Shown here one piece after another: positions 47,248 to 58,860 of a stretch of 64,000 nt of DNA; position 1 is the stretch's first letter, and each line of letters begins with the position of its first letter. The DNA lies in contig CM074858.1 in assembly GCA_037501455.1 (NCBI GenBank), positions 40,421,001 to 40,485,000 on the forward strand, read 5' to 3'. The notes beneath the pieces were generated by a model, which was not told the DNA's origin, made no database searches, and saw only the letters and a list, made by a program, of their open reading frames with translations. The translations under genes and the position numbers were made by a program. This stretch comes from Lantana camara (Eukaryota > Streptophyta > Magnoliopsida > Lamiales > Verbenaceae).

Positions 47248-48983
47248 TGTAACACACCGACCCCGAATGTACTGATTTGGGACCCGGTTTGTTACTTGAG
47301 TCGAGCAAGTATCAGAGACGAAGAAATTAAAGATAATTTACATAAACAACCTAGTTTATGACATTACATAAGTGATCCACAAAAACATTTACTTGAATAC
47401 AGACTTAATTAAAACATAGATGAAACGTAGTTATTGTGCAACATATTTATAACTTCTTTAGCCAATACTGATTCCTTCCCAAAATGATTACTTCTTTGCA
47501 ATTTATTTACCTGTAATATCTGGAGAGTAAAGAAAATAAAATAGAGGGGTGAGTCAAAATGACCCAGTGAGGTGAGCATGAAATTAAATAACAGTAGAAG
47601 TTGAAGTAATTCAAGATATGAAAACCAGGTGGTAATTAATTTCAAGGGTCAGTAATGAGGGAGGTTTAAGGAGACAGAAGATTTCATATCAAGAACGGGT
47701 CCATCCTTTAATCGCCTCTTTCCGGATTGGCCAAACACGGACACTCAGTCAATGTGACTAGCGGGAGCCCCCGCATAGTCATTCCATGGGAACCCCCAGG
47801 GAATAATACAAACTATAGGATCCCCTATAACCGCCAGTACAATACAGTATTTCTCCTTCAGATGGGTAACAGAACAATCAAGAATATCAATCAATCAAAC
47901 GGTTATTCAAGTTTGAAGGTTGGTAAACAACAATAAGCAAGGATAGCTCAATCAAGCAATAAGGGTTCATGATCAATTCAATTATGAGAAATTATTTCGA
48001 AGATAAAGTAGAATTTGCTCTCCAGCAAGATAGGTATGGTAAAGCTCACAAATGAGAAGGTTCAAGAAACGTCACCTGAAATTCATACTTGCTCGTTGAA
48101 CTTTTACGAGTTATACGGATCCTCACACATCACCTATAAATTTATAATCATACCATGATTATTTATTGCTTACATACTAATCCTTCCTCAAGGATATTTA
48201 CTAACCACAATTCGTTGTTGCTGCTAAGTTAATATAAATCAATTATTAATTACTAATAAAATTCTCAACCGTTAAATGGCTTAGCAGCTTTAGTTTTAAA
48301 ACAGTTAATAATAGTTATGTTTTTCCTAATTGTGTGAATAACTATATTATTACATCATTGCCTACTTTCTGCTAATTGTCCAGAGATAATTTATTAACTC
48401 ATGTGGGTTACTTGTATATATATCAAAATAAGATTTATTAATGCAAGTTACGCATAAATATATATATTAAAATTGTAAACAAGCTTAAACTTTTCTAATA
48501 AATAAATAGATTTCTTTTTAGCATCCTAAGTCATTATTCTTATACCAATAATAATCAACTTAATTGTTGGTTATTAATAGCTAGCATCATTCGCTCCATT
48601 AATAATTCTCATATCATTAATTTACCCTTTAGTATTAGCGACTCATAATTCAAATATTAGCCAATATTCAAGTCATATTAACAACCTATAATACCCCTGG
48701 ATTAGCAATCCGAACAAACAAGGTTACGATAATATATAGATTAAGCTGAAATCTTAGTGTGTTTTTTTTTTTTTTTAGTTTGATATCACTTCTAGATTTC
48801 TACGAAATCCTTTATAATTATTAATATTATTATAATATATTTTAGCTAATATACCAAATCAATCAATCATTATCTCACTATAACAAAACCTTTCTTTCAT
48901 AATGTTCACGTACAGTCACTAAGGTCACTATTTAATTATACACTGATAAAAATTGATGATAATTTTGACTATTAGGCCTATAG
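47248..48983 (-). mobile_element. LTR of another family (H), 3' end, minus strand
   Basis: Read on the minus strand it ends GGTGTGTTACA at 47248, the terminus type of the other LTRs here. Upstream it carries the hairpin TGGGTC/GACTCA (47550-47566), then a pyrimidine tract and CTCCAG (AG at 47521-47520). The remainder is AT-rich and noncoding, with a 16-bp T run near 48761-48776. Element A splits it; it continues at 63458. Confidence 0.6.
47550..47566 (-). other. Conserved LTR hairpin with branch-point-like arm (H)
   Basis: On the minus strand, TGGGTC and GACTCA pair (one G-T wobble) around ATTTT. CTCAC follows, and CTCCAG lies ~29 nt on. The stem is kept although its sequence differs from the other families. 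Confidence 0.5.
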
Positions 48984-50063
48984 TGTAACAGCCCAAAACA
49001 GGGCCTGGATGAAAACAGTAAGTTAAGGCAGTGGTAAAGCGTTTATAGACCGTGATCCAACTTTTTGAATCATCGTGCATTGCATTCTTACATGAACTTT
49101 GTGCTCGTATATGATCTGACATGCTTTAAGGGGGAATTCTTGACCTTTGATACAGTTTACTATTCATAACCCGAGCCTACCTTGTTCATATTGCTACTCG
49201 AACCCTAGAGGTTCATCACACATGTTTCCCAATCGTTTAAACTTGTTTCCCGAACTCAGAAAGTCTTTCTTGAACCATAAGGGTATTTTTGGAACTTACC
49301 GACCAAAGTTACTATTCATCAGAAAATAATCTTTTGATTCTGATACCTTTTTCTACCCAAGTTACAGTCGAATCGATCCTTGAATCGAGACGAGTCTTTT
49401 GAAATCATTCTTGGCTTGGAAATCCATTCCGGAACTTTGTTTTATTGAAAACTTTTTTGAAAACCCTAGTTTACTATTCCTTTTACGAACAGTTTCATTC
49501 GGAAAATGTTTTCTCTTCGGATTTGCACTACTTGAGCTATTTCAAGATTTTTGAGATGTTTTACAACTGTTGATTCAAACCCTAGCTTGAAATTTTGAAG
49601 CGTACGTTCGTACGTGAGAATTCACTATTCATCCTACGTTTTCAACTTTTTAACGGTAAAACGTTTTATAGTCGATTTTGGACTCAAAACGCTTCTCGAT
49701 TTATTTCTTGAATTTTGGAAGCAATCCGGACTTGAAAATCATTCTAGAAAGTCGTTTTTCACTCGTGTCGAGTTTCGAGCTCAAAACTTTTATTCACTAA
49801 AACTAATGTATCTTTCAAACGGTAAATCCGATTTCGACGAATGAATATGCGTTTCGAAGCTAATTTTCTTGCCGTCGGAATGGTTAAACTTCCAGCCACT
49901 TATCCTCGAGCCTTGGGGGACGAAATTACAGAAATACCCCCAGCAGCCCATTTTTAGCTTCAACATCCCTAAAGCTTCTAGAAGATACAAGTGGATGAAC
50001 TCTTGTTTTGCTCTCCTACCCTTAAGCCCTCTCTAATTGCAAGGTGAGGGGCTTCCCAACACC

Positions 50064-50071
50064 TATATATA
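50064..50071 (+). promoter_or_regulatory. TATA box of the element A LTR
   Basis: TATATATA, followed ~35-90 bp later by a CT-rich leader. Transcription would start near 50095. The same box is at 60427-60434 in the 3' LTR and, as TATAAATA, in element B. Confidence 0.65.
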
Positions 50072-50950
50072 CCCCTCTCATGGCATTTGAATCCTTGCTC
50101 AAAGTCTTATGTTAACAAGCACTCCTCTCTCCCTCCTTTCCCCTCTTGCCGTCGGCATCCCCTCCCCTTGTAGCTAGGTTAGTTTGTTTTGTTTATGTTA
50201 TGTTAGTTTAGTTTATGTTTTTATGTTATGGTATGTTTATATTATGTTTAGGTTGGGTCTTAGGGTCTTCCCTAAGCCATATAGGATTTTATTTTATGCA
50301 TTTATTATATAGTTTTCATGATATGTTTGTGTAGTTGTTTATATGTTTTAATTGTTTAGTATATGCTCGAATATGTTATGAATTGCTCTAGTATATGCTA
50401 TGATCATGTGATATGCTTGTTATATTATGAGAATTGATGCATGATTATGGAATTTGAATTATGTTCATGCATGTTAGCTAATGGAATAGTGATTTACAAT
50501 TTATTATGTCACAACTTGTTACATGTTGATATGGAATTAAATTGTTACATGTTACATGCCTAAAGGTTTATGATATATGATATGATATGATATGAGATAT
50601 GTTGTGACATGTTGTCACATTGTTATATGACTCTTGAATTATGAATTGAGCTTATGGTATGATTTGGATTAATGGATTAGTGCCTTGATCATGTTATACA
50701 CTTTAATAGTGTCACATGTTATAACCTAAGATAGATTAGTGTTTCATAACTTGATCTTATGCCTTAATTGGATCTCTTAACTATAGGTTATACCTTTAAC
50801 CTAGATCACACTTGATTATATTAACATGAACTTGAAACTATAGGTTATAATCAAGATCATAATTTAATTAGGGTGTGTGTGTGTGTGCATGCCGTGTGTG
50901 TGTGGGTGTGTGTATAGTAAGGGTTTGACCCGACCCTTTGACCCGACATG

Positions 50951-51025
50951 TGAATAGTAACCGGTGAATAGTAATCGTGAATAGTAATCTTGAATAGTAC
51001 TTTTGAATAGTGCTTTTGAATAGTA
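50951..51025 (+). repeat. Short tandem TGAATAGTA array in the A LTR
   Basis: Six to seven copies of TGAATAGTA or TGAATAGTG spaced ~13 bp, next to a GT microsatellite (50876-50916). Also present in the 3' LTR and in B. Confidence 0.75.
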
Positions 51026-52071
51026 AAAATGAATTAAAACTTGTGCTTTCTCTATAGACATTTGCACCTAGGGTTTCCATATCCAGGGTCTAAAATGTGT
51101 TTTCAAAATGTGTTTTCTTTCGTGGACTTGTTTCTTTACCTAAGGTTTGCGATAGGATTCATAATTTGACTAAAGCTTACTCGGTTATAGTAAGATCATA
51201 GTCTAACGTTAAGAGTAACTCACTTTGACGTATTCCTTTGTGTGTTACCTTTCTTGAATACCTTAAATGGTATTACTCTCTTGTGTTACATGTTCCTTGT
51301 TCATTTGTTTCTTGCATTTCATATGCATCTTGGTTAGTAGTGGGTCTTAGTTCTTAAGCTCACTCTAGTACGCCACCTACAGGAGTTAAAGTTGAGCACT
51401 GGGATCCCCAGGGCACCGCATAATCTATCTACCTACCTTTTGTTACTATTAGGTGAGGTGAAGTTATAAATGTTTTCCAATTGGAACCACGATTATACTA
51501 TCGTATCATATGTTTTGAAATTCAAAGCTAAACCTTGTTTTGAACTATCCCTTTCATCGGGACATTCTCTTCAAAGGATCATTCATACTTTAATAGTATA
51601 CATTGATCAACAGTACATGTTTTCCAAAGTTCTGCATTCTTGTTCAAAGACAGTTACATGTTTGCATATGTTTTCAAAGTACAGACAGAATCACATGTTT
51701 TCATACAGAATCATATGTTTTACAGACAGCATCATATGTTACAGTTACAGTTTCACATGTTATAGTTAGCATACTGGAGTGTTACTCTGGTCACTGCTAA
51801 TCTTCAATGCAAGCATACAATTTACAGTTTGGGCCCGGCGGTTATGTGTGGAGGTGATGCTCGGGAGGTGAGCGCCAACGTCATCACCAATACCGGCCGC
51901 CACACTTAGACTATTGACACCGACTTTTAACAGGAGTTTGTTAAGTCAGGACAATTTGTCTGGGAACGGACATCAAATCTGTTCCCATTACATGTTTACA
52001 GGTCGCCTAGGGCTAGCTACCCGAAGTGACAACCGGTGGAGGATGGTGCATGTTTGTATGCGTTGGTAAGA

Positions 52072-52222
52072 GTTATTGTTGACCTTGGTCCGATAGTCTA
52101 CTATGTGCGGAGTTGTTGTTGACCTTGGTCCGATGCTCTACTATATGTGGGGTTATTGTTGATCTTGGTCCGATACTCTACTAAACGTGGAATTATCGTT
52201 GATCCTGGTCCGACACTCTACC
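52072..52222 (+). repeat. ~40-bp minisatellite in the A 5' LTR
   Basis: Nearly four tandem units built on TTGACCTTGGTCCGATNNTC and TCTACTA. Repeated at about 62433-62586 in the 3' LTR. Confidence 0.8.
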
Positions 52223-52545
52223 GAATCATGTTTTCTGGAGTAAGGATCGAGGAGCCTAGCTTGCGGGCAAAATTCTGTTTCATAAAGGATGGTTCATATC
52301 TGGAAAAGTTCACTTTACCCTTATCCCGTTTTATGAAAGAACTATGAACCATCAACAACATATGTGTGCGCGTGTGATAGCATTCATGAAAATGTTTTAT
52401 AACGTGCATTCTTTTACAGCATCGCATTCAAAGAGTTTTATCAACCGAACTTGTTTCAAGTTCTTCTTTAAAGCATTGCATTTAACAGTTTCGAACTTTA
52501 CTTCAAGTTCTTTAATTCAGTACTTTCTTTAAAGTATTCCCTCGC

Positions 52546-52562
52546 TTAGTCCTTTTGACTAA
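52546..52562 (+). other. Conserved LTR hairpin with branch-point-like arm (A)
   Basis: TTAGTC and GACTAA pair around a 5-nt loop; the other families have TCAGTC and GACTGA. The C-G pair has therefore become T-A with pairing kept. CTAAT in the 3' arm fits CTRAY. TTTCAG (AG 52594-52595) is 33 nt on, with GCAG at 52604 as an alternative. Confidence 0.65.
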
Positions 52563-53096
52563 TACCTCTCCCGTTTTCTTGCCTCGTGGTTTCAGGTCTT
52601 GCAGCCGCAGTCTAGAGGTATCTTGAAGCTCTAGATTGTCATTTTTGTTTCAGTCAGGACTTAGTATTACTTCCTCTTTTGTGTCCTGCATATGTTTTAT
52701 GGCTGCATCACTTTATGTTTCTGTATATGTTTTTGAATACTTGAGTATCTTCGTTATACTCTTCCTGCTACTCTGTTACCGATATTTTGAACTCTGCTAT
52801 ATCGGTACTTATATGTGAATCTGTTATATGTTCTGATATGCCGAGTCTCTCTTACACGATCATTATGTTCTTGCTTGTTACATGCCATCACGCACATGTT
52901 TTGAAAAGTTTTAAAATAATCTGATTTTTCGCTGTATAGCCACATCGTTGTACATGTATAGTTCTGATAGATAGCCGTTCGCTGGAGTATTTCTTGAGTG
53001 ATGGCTCACACCATTATTTGAGAGGTGCTTCAGTGCGGGGGTTGAGACGCCGCTCTCCTCTTGTTCTGGTACGGGTGGGGGCGTTACAGCCTGAGG

Positions 53097-53109
53097 TGGT
53101 ATCAGAGCA
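53097..53109 (+). other. Primer binding site (element A)
   Basis: TGGTATCAGAGCA, complementary to the 3' end of initiator tRNA-Met, 8 bp after the 5' LTR. Confidence 0.93.
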
Positions 53110-53275
53110 TCGGGTTAAGTAAGAAGAGACTTAACCTAGATTGCTCTCATGTTGCATCATGGATTGTTCACGCATTGCATCCAGGATCATTCTCATATTG
53201 CATCGAGACGGGATATTTGGGGATTGCATGGTTCTGTTATCTGGATTTCATATATGTGGTATCTTTTGTATAGCT

Positions 53276-53956
53276 ATGGCAGTTCAGCCACACCAGGATC
53301 CTAATCAGCAGATGGATGAGGCTTTCTTTGAGCAGTTTGAGGCCCCGCGTACTGTGGCAGTTTCTCGCCGTGGAGGCACTCGTTTCTACACCTGGCGCAG
53401 GTTTAGGAACAGTGGCAGACCTGGGTATTCCTATCCTAACAGAGTTGTGCACTATCTCGAGTCTGAGAGAGATGGTTACTTTCAGGAGTATCAGAGGACC
53501 CGTGAGGTCAGGTTGGAGTCTCTGCGCTATCAGGATCAGTCACTGCAGTACCAGATTGACAGGGATATCGCTTGTGAGCATGCTGCAGAGATGACTCATA
53601 TTGCTGATCAGAGGGCTGCTCGTATTGCTGAGCTGGAGGCAGATCTTATGCAGATGACTATCGATCGCGATACCTCTATGGAGCGTCACCAGCACTACCG
53701 TGCCCGTGTGAGAGCTCGCCTGTATGATACCTATCACTTATCCGATGAGCAGGCAGTTGAGGAGGTCGAGGGTCAGGATGTCAGTCAGGCTTCTCAGGAG
53801 CCCGAGCCTATGCAGGATCAGTCTGATGGAGGCGATGGAGGGTCTGATGATGATGATGATGGCGGAGATGATCCAGCAGGACACGGACAGGGTGAGGTCG
53901 TTTCCGTTTCTGATGACACCACCAGGGGTTCTTTGGACCACAGTTATAAGGGTTGA
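53276..53956 (+). CDS. Extra ORF between PBS and gag, unknown function
   Basis: 226 residues. The start chosen is ATG at 53276 (MAVQPHQDPNQQMDEAFFEQF). An in-frame ATG at 53159 would add 39 mostly hydrophobic residues and is also open in element B. Residues ~1-70 are rich in aromatic and basic residues (RRGGTRFYTWRRFRNSGRPG). Residues ~70-150 are charged and probably helical or coiled coil (AAEMTHIADQRAARIAELEA). Residues ~155-226 are acidic, with a DGGDGGSDDDDDGGDD run. I do not recognise it as gag, protease, RT, integrase or envelope, and there is no clear membrane segment after 53276. The sense position before gag suggests expression from the genomic RNA. Element B keeps the same length, with one stop. 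Confidence 0.8.
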   Translation: MAVQPHQDPNQQMDEAFFEQFEAPRTVAVSRRGGTRFYTWRRFRNSGRPGYSYPNRVVHYLESERDGYFQEYQRTREVRLESLRYQDQSLQYQIDRDIACEHAAEMTHIADQRAARIAELEADLMQMTIDRDTSMERHQHYRARVRARLYDTYHLSDEQAVEEVEGQDVSQASQEPEPMQDQSDGGDGGSDDDDDGGDDPAGHGQGEVVSVSDDTTRGSLDHSYKG

Positions 53957-54789
53957 TTGCTGATGGGAGATTTTTGTATATAGTACTGATGCATATATAT
54001 CTATCTATGGATGGCGGACGTATAGCCGGGACAGTTCAGGACTGACTTTTGGATGAGGGGATGTATTGCTCTGGTAGATGATCCCCGACTTTTGGCACCA
54101 CGGATGACGGTTTAGATGACTTGGTACCTACTAGGTTATTTTCAGCAGGGTTGGACGGATTGGTAAGGCCTGTAAGGGAGTCAACTCGATAGTATCGGGT
54201 CCTCCCCATTTTTTTTGAATTAATACTGTTAACATGTGGCCTGTAGTAAATTTTACCAAACCTTGCACAGTTATAACACTTTCGGCTTTATGTTGAATAT
54301 CTGTTTACTGCTTTCCATAACTGTCATTGCATGAGTCTTAGAGTTGCTTCAAGATACCATTAGGACCGTTGATAGGATCATGCCAATTCATTTATTGTTA
54401 GCATGCTATTATTCTTGATATGTTGGATACGCTTCTGGATATGTTGATCATGCTTCTGATCATGCTACAGTTCTTGTTAATATGACAGTACACGTTCTGT
54501 TCCCGTTTACATGTTGACCATGTTTTGGGATGTGTTATATATGTTTCTGATATGTTGATATGTTACCCGAGCTTCTGTTCACGTTTACATGTTGTCTGAC
54601 AATTGTTTCTGATTATATGATATGTTTAGAGATCTTGAATCTTTGCTGACATGTTGTTATGGGAATGTGTTGTTCTCATACTTATGTGTGACTACGTGAG
54701 AATGTGAATACGTGGTTACGGATTCTGTGAATCATTATATGTCATGCATCGAATATATGTATCTGAATGCTTGTGAATTCAGTAACAAC
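53957..54789 (+). other. Spacer between the extra ORF and gag (element A)
   Basis: About 0.83 kb without a conserved ORF of its own. It is rich in CATGTTGATCATG- and TGATATGTTGATATG-type words. The gag frame is open ~26 codons upstream of the chosen ATG, but without a convincing start. Confidence 0.6.
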
Positions 54790-57700
54790 ATGCCACCAAG
54801 AAGAGCACCCCGGAATCGTGTACCACCACTGCCACCCCAAAGAGATGTCACGCCACCCCCTGAAAGAGAAAGAACTCCGGAATTAAGGGATGTGCTACGA
54901 CAATTTATGAGGGCTTGTGCACCGAGAGATAATCCTCCTAATGAAAGGTCATTGGAGAAGTTTCTGAGGATGAATCCGCCTAAGTTCTATGGAGAACCGA
55001 ACGACATAAAGGCTGAGAATTGGATTACTAGTCTTGAGAAGATTTTCGAGGCTATGGAGATCTACCCAGAGGATCGTGAACGAGTTCGGTATGCTACTTT
55101 TCTTATGGAAGGAGCTGCATACAATTGGTGGAAGCACGTTCAGCATATGTGGATTGAGAATAACGTTGAAGGAAGTTGGGATGAGTTTATCAGAGAGTTT
55201 CAGCAGAAGTATACGCCTCAAGTGACTCGTGATGCACGAGAGGCTGAGTTTATGAGTCTGGTTCAGGGAACTATGAATGTGATGGAGTATGAAGCTAGGT
55301 TTGTGAGGCTGATCAAGTATGCGCCTCATATTCTGAATGATGAGCGTCGCAAGATGAAGAGGTTTATTGATGGACTGAAGCCTGAACTTCGGTTGGCACT
55401 TGCATCTTTGGTTATTGAGACCTACAACCAGGCTGTTGATAGAGCGCTAAGGGTTGAAGCTGCACACAAGGAGATCAAGATAACTACTGCCCGTCAAGGA
55501 CCTTCTAACCCTAAGCCTTATCAAGGTAATAAGCGACCTTCCGGATCTTTTCCCCAAGGAACTGGAAAGAGGCCAATGGTAACACCACAGCGTCAGCAGC
55601 AGAATGCTCCACCGAAACAGCAAGCACAGAAGCAGAAAGCGCCACAGCAGTATCAGAAGGCGCCACAACAGCATAGAGCACCTCAGCCAGGTCCAGAGGA
55701 AATTGTTTGCCGATATTGTCGCCGAACGGGACACACTGAGGAGAACTGTCGCAAGAAAGCTGGACAGTGTTTCGCGTGTGGTTCCCCTGAGCACCAGATG
55801 GATAGTTGCCCGCACAAGATCAGGAGATTTGGGGTCCAGGATAAAGGAAAAGGAGTGGTGAGTACGACGAACAAACCGGTGGTCAGAGGCAGAGCTTATG
55901 CTTTGGATGGTAAGGAGGAGGTTGATCCTTCGTCTGTTGTGGAAGGTATTGTGCACATTCTTAACACGCCAGTTAAGGTCTTGTATGACCCTGGCGCTAC
56001 GCATTCATTTGTTGCTTCTAAATTATGTGCGCATTTACAGTTTCCGCTTGAATACTTGCCATATAAATTTGAAGTGAGTTCTCCTTTGGGAACTTGTCTT
56101 GTTACGGATCAAGTATATAAACGCTGCCCTATATGTATTGGTACCCGTTGTTACCCGACGGATCTGATTGAGTTACCGATGACAAGATACGATGTTATAC
56201 TTGGTATGGATTGGTTGTCTAAGTACCGAGCTAAGTTGGATTGTTACAAGAAAGAGATCATCTTGGAAGAAGATGAAAGTGGGACATCAGAAGGGAAAGT
56301 TGAGAAGTTATCAGTGATTTCTTCGATGGAAGCTAAGAAGTTGATTCAGAAAGGAGCTAGTGGATTTGTGGCTTATCTTTTGAATAGACCGAAAGATCAA
56401 CTTAAGATCGAAGAAGTGGAAGTGGTGAACGAATTCCTAGATGTGTTTCCTGAGCACTTGGATTCGTTACCCCCTGACCGAGAGTTGGAGTTTACAATCG
56501 AGACGATATCAGGAGCTGAGCCGTACTCAAAGACACCTTACAGAATGGCACCAGCTGAATTAGATGAACTGAGAAAGCAATTGGATGAACTGATTGAGTC
56601 TGGATATGTTCGACCGAGCACATCGCCGTGGGGAGCGCCTGTGCTTTTCGTTAAGAAGAAGGATGGATCATTGCGTTTATGCATTGACTATCAGGAGTTG
56701 AACAGGATGACAATCAAGAATAAGTATCCTCTTCCTCATATCGAAGAGCTGTTCGATATACTTCAAGGATCGAAGGTCTACTCCAAGTTAGATCTTAGAC
56801 AAGGGTATTATCAATTGAAGATAAGGGAAGCAGATATTCCGAAGACTGCTTTCAACAGCCGATACGGACATTATGAGTTTGTAGTAATGCCGTTTGGTTT
56901 GACGAACGCACCAGCTGCATTCATGGATATGATGCACCGTATATTCAAGCCGTTTCTTGACAAGTTTGTAGTGATCTTCATCGACGATATTTTGGGATTT
57001 TCGAAGACACCGGAGGAACATGCTGAGCATCTTCGAATCGTGTTACGCACTTTGCTGGATCACAAGCTATATGCGAAGTTCAGTAAATGTGAGTTCTGGC
57101 TTGAGAGAGTTACGTTTCTCGGACACATCATATCAGGATCTGGAATCGAAGTAGATCCCTCGAAGATCGAGACGATTATGGATTGGAGGTCACCGAAGAA
57201 TCCTTCAGAAGTGAGGAGTTTTCTGGGATTAGCTGGTTACTACCGGAGGTTTGTCCAAGATTTCTCGAAGATAGCTACACCTCTCACTAAGTTGACAAAG
57301 AAAGAAGGGAAGTTTGAATGGACTGAGAAGTGTGAGCAAAGTTTTCAAAGGTTGAAGGAGATGCTAACAACTGCACCCGTGTTAGCGTTACCAGAAGGAA
57401 AAGAAGGATATAGTGTCTACACCGATGCTTCGAAAGAAGGACTAGGAGGAGTTTTGATGCAGAACGGGAAAGTGATTGCGTATGCATCAAGGAAACTCAA
57501 AATGCATGAAGTCAACTACCCGACACATGATTTGGAGTTAGCCGCGATAATTTTTGCTCTGGGAAAATGGAGACATTACCTGTATGGAGTTACGTTTGAG
57601 ATCTTTACTGATCATAAGAGCCTGCGATATCTATTCACTCAGAAGGAGTTGAATATGCGACAGAGGAGATGGATGGAATTTCTGGAGGACTACGACTGCA

Positions 57701-58860
57701 TTATTCAGTACCATCCAGGAAAGGCGAATGTTGTAGCAGATGCTCTAAGCAGGAAAGTTCGTTTGGCACAGATTTCTACCAACCCCGAGGTTGAACAAAG
57801 AGAGAGAATGGAGGTGATAACTAAAGCTCGAGTCGCGAACGTTGTGATGATATCACCTTTGAAAGAACAAGTGTTGGAAGCTCAGAAGAACGACGAGTGG
57901 ATCAAGAAATGTCTCGAATCTAAGGAGAAAGATGATGAGACCAAGTTCAAGGTTGATGAACATGGAATATTGAGGTACAAAGGTCGAGTATGCGTACCAA
58001 CTGTTTTGAGGAAAGAGATTCTCGACGAAGCGCATAAGACTAAGTACACGATACATCCCGGAGGTACTAAGATGTATCAAGATGTTAAGACGCATTTCTG
58101 GTGGAATGGAATGAAGAGAGACATAGCCAACTATGTCAAGAAGTGCTTAACTTGTCAGAAAGTTAAAGCTGAGCACCAGAAGCCGAGTGGGAAGTTGCAA
58201 CCATTACCGATTCCGACTTGGAAGTGGGAGCAAATCACGATGGATTTTGTCACTGGATTACCCAAAGTCAGAGGAGGACAAGATAGTATCTGGGTGATCA
58301 TTGATCGATTGACAAAGTCAGCGCACTTTTTGCCAGTAAAGACGACGGATAAGGTTAGCTCGTTGGCAAAGCTGTATCAACAAGAGATTGTCAGATTACA
58401 TGGAGTCCCGAACAGTATAGTCTCGGATAGAGATCCGAAATTCACGTCGCACTTGTGGAAAGAAATTCAGACTTTGATGGGAACAAAGTTGAACTTCAGT
58501 ACTGCAGCGCATCCTCAGACGGATGGACAATCAGAAAGGATGATCAAATACTTGGAAGATATGTTAAGAGCTTGCGCGTTGGACTTCCAGGAAAGTTGGA
58601 AAGAGTGTTTACCTCTTGTGGAGTTTGCATACAACAATAGTTATCAAGCTTCTATTAAAGCTGCTCCGTATGAAGCTCTGTATGGAAGGAAATGTAGATC
58701 CCCGTTATACTGGGATTTGGATGAAGCGAGATGTACTGAGGAAGGACCGATCAGAGTGAATTCTGCCAAATGGATAAGAGAAGCGACGGAGAAGATTCAG
58801 ATCATTCGCCAGAGAATGAAAGCTGCCCAGGACAGGCAGAAGAGTTATGCTGATCGATGA
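54790..58860 (+). CDS. gag-pol: Gag-pol polyprotein up to a premature TGA
   Basis: 1356 codons from ATG 54790 ([13 protein letters not shown]), gag and pol in one frame. Gag domain ~54950-55400 ([11 protein letters not shown]). Two CCHC knuckles at 55708-55749 and 55768-55809. Protease DPGATHSF (Asp at 55987). RT has its first Asp at 56791 ([11 protein letters not shown]) and the FIDD pair at 56983-56988. RNase H begins YTDASKEG (Asp 57424) and includes TDHKSLRYL. Integrase has the HHCC finger (His at 58033 and 58054, CLTC at 58144) and D,D35E (Asp 58243, Asp 58426, Glu 58534). All catalytic residues I can check are present. The TGA at 58858-58860 stands where an Arg codon CGA is expected and cuts off the integrase C-terminus and chromodomain. 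Confidence 0.95.
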   Translation: MPPRRAPRNRVPPLPPQRDVTPPPERERTPELRDVLRQFMRACAPRDNPPNERSLEKFLRMNPPKFYGEPNDIKAENWITSLEKIFEAMEIYPEDRERVRYATFLMEGAAYNWWKHVQHMWIENNVEGSWDEFIREFQQKYTPQVTRDAREAEFMSLVQGTMNVMEYEARFVRLIKYAPHILNDERRKMKRFIDGLKPELRLALASLVIETYNQAVDRALRVEAAHKEIKITTARQGPSNPKPYQGNKRPSGSFPQGTGKRPMVTPQRQQQNAPPKQQAQKQKAPQQYQKAPQQHRAPQPGPEEIVCRYCRRTGHTEENCRKKAGQCFACGSPEHQMDSCPHKIRRFGVQDKGKGVVSTTNKPVVRGRAYALDGKEEVDPSSVVEGIVHILNTPVKVLYDPGATHSFVASKLCAHLQFPLEYLPYKFEVSSPLGTCLVTDQVYKRCPICIGTRCYPTDLIELPMTRYDVILGMDWLSKYRAKLDCYKKEIILEEDESGTSEGKVEKLSVISSMEAKKLIQKGASGFVAYLLNRPKDQLKIEEVEVVNEFLDVFPEHLDSLPPDRELEFTIETISGAEPYSKTPYRMAPAELDELRKQLDELIESGYVRPSTSPWGAPVLFVKKKDGSLRLCIDYQELNRMTIKNKYPLPHIEELFDILQGSKVYSKLDLRQGYYQLKIREADIPKTAFNSRYGHYEFVVMPFGLTNAPAAFMDMMHRIFKPFLDKFVVIFIDDILGFSKTPEEHAEHLRIVLRTLLDHKLYAKFSKCEFWLERVTFLGHIISGSGIEVDPSKIETIMDWRSPKNPSEVRSFLGLAGYYRRFVQDFSKIATPLTKLTKKEGKFEWTEKCEQSFQRLKEMLTTAPVLALPEGKEGYSVYTDASKEGLGGVLMQNGKVIAYASRKLKMHEVNYPTHDLELAAIIFALGKWRHYLYGVTFEIFTDHKSLRYLFTQKELNMRQRRWMEFLEDYDCIIQYHPGKANVVADALSRKVRLAQISTNPEVEQRERMEVITKARVANVVMISPLKEQVLEAQKNDEWIKKCLESKEKDDETKFKVDEHGILRYKGRVCVPTVLRKEILDEAHKTKYTIHPGGTKMYQDVKTHFWWNGMKRDIANYVKKCLTCQKVKAEHQKPSGKLQPLPIPTWKWEQITMDFVTGLPKVRGGQDSIWVIIDRLTKSAHFLPVKTTDKVSSLAKLYQQEIVRLHGVPNSIVSDRDPKFTSHLWKEIQTLMGTKLNFSTAAHPQTDGQSERMIKYLEDMLRACALDFQESWKECLPLVEFAYNNSYQASIKAAPYEALYGRKCRSPLYWDLDEARCTEEGPIRVNSAKWIREATEKIQIIRQRMKAAQDRQKSYADR

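Larger units (their letters stand above)
48984..53088 (+). repeat. 5' LTR of element A
   Basis: 4105 bp from TGTAACAGCCC to GGCGTTACA. Contains TATATATA (50064-50071), a pyrimidine-rich leader, a donor-like CTAGGTTAG (~50179), a GT microsatellite, TGAATAGTA repeats, a 40-bp minisatellite and the hairpin before a CAG acceptor. Confidence 0.96.

Noticed and set aside
48761..48776. T run as a terminator or a LINE/SINE tail
   Set aside because: No SINE A/B boxes or LINE coding sequence next to it; it lies within an AT-rich LTR and is plausibly a simple mononucleotide repeat.
51664..51760. CAGACAGAATCATATG-type repeats in the A LTR as a regulatory array
   Set aside because: Imprecise unit length and copy number, different number in B; more likely slippage-prone simple sequence.
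52072..52222. CRISPR-like array
   Set aside because: Units are contiguous diverged tandem copies without unique spacers, and the locus is a plant LTR.
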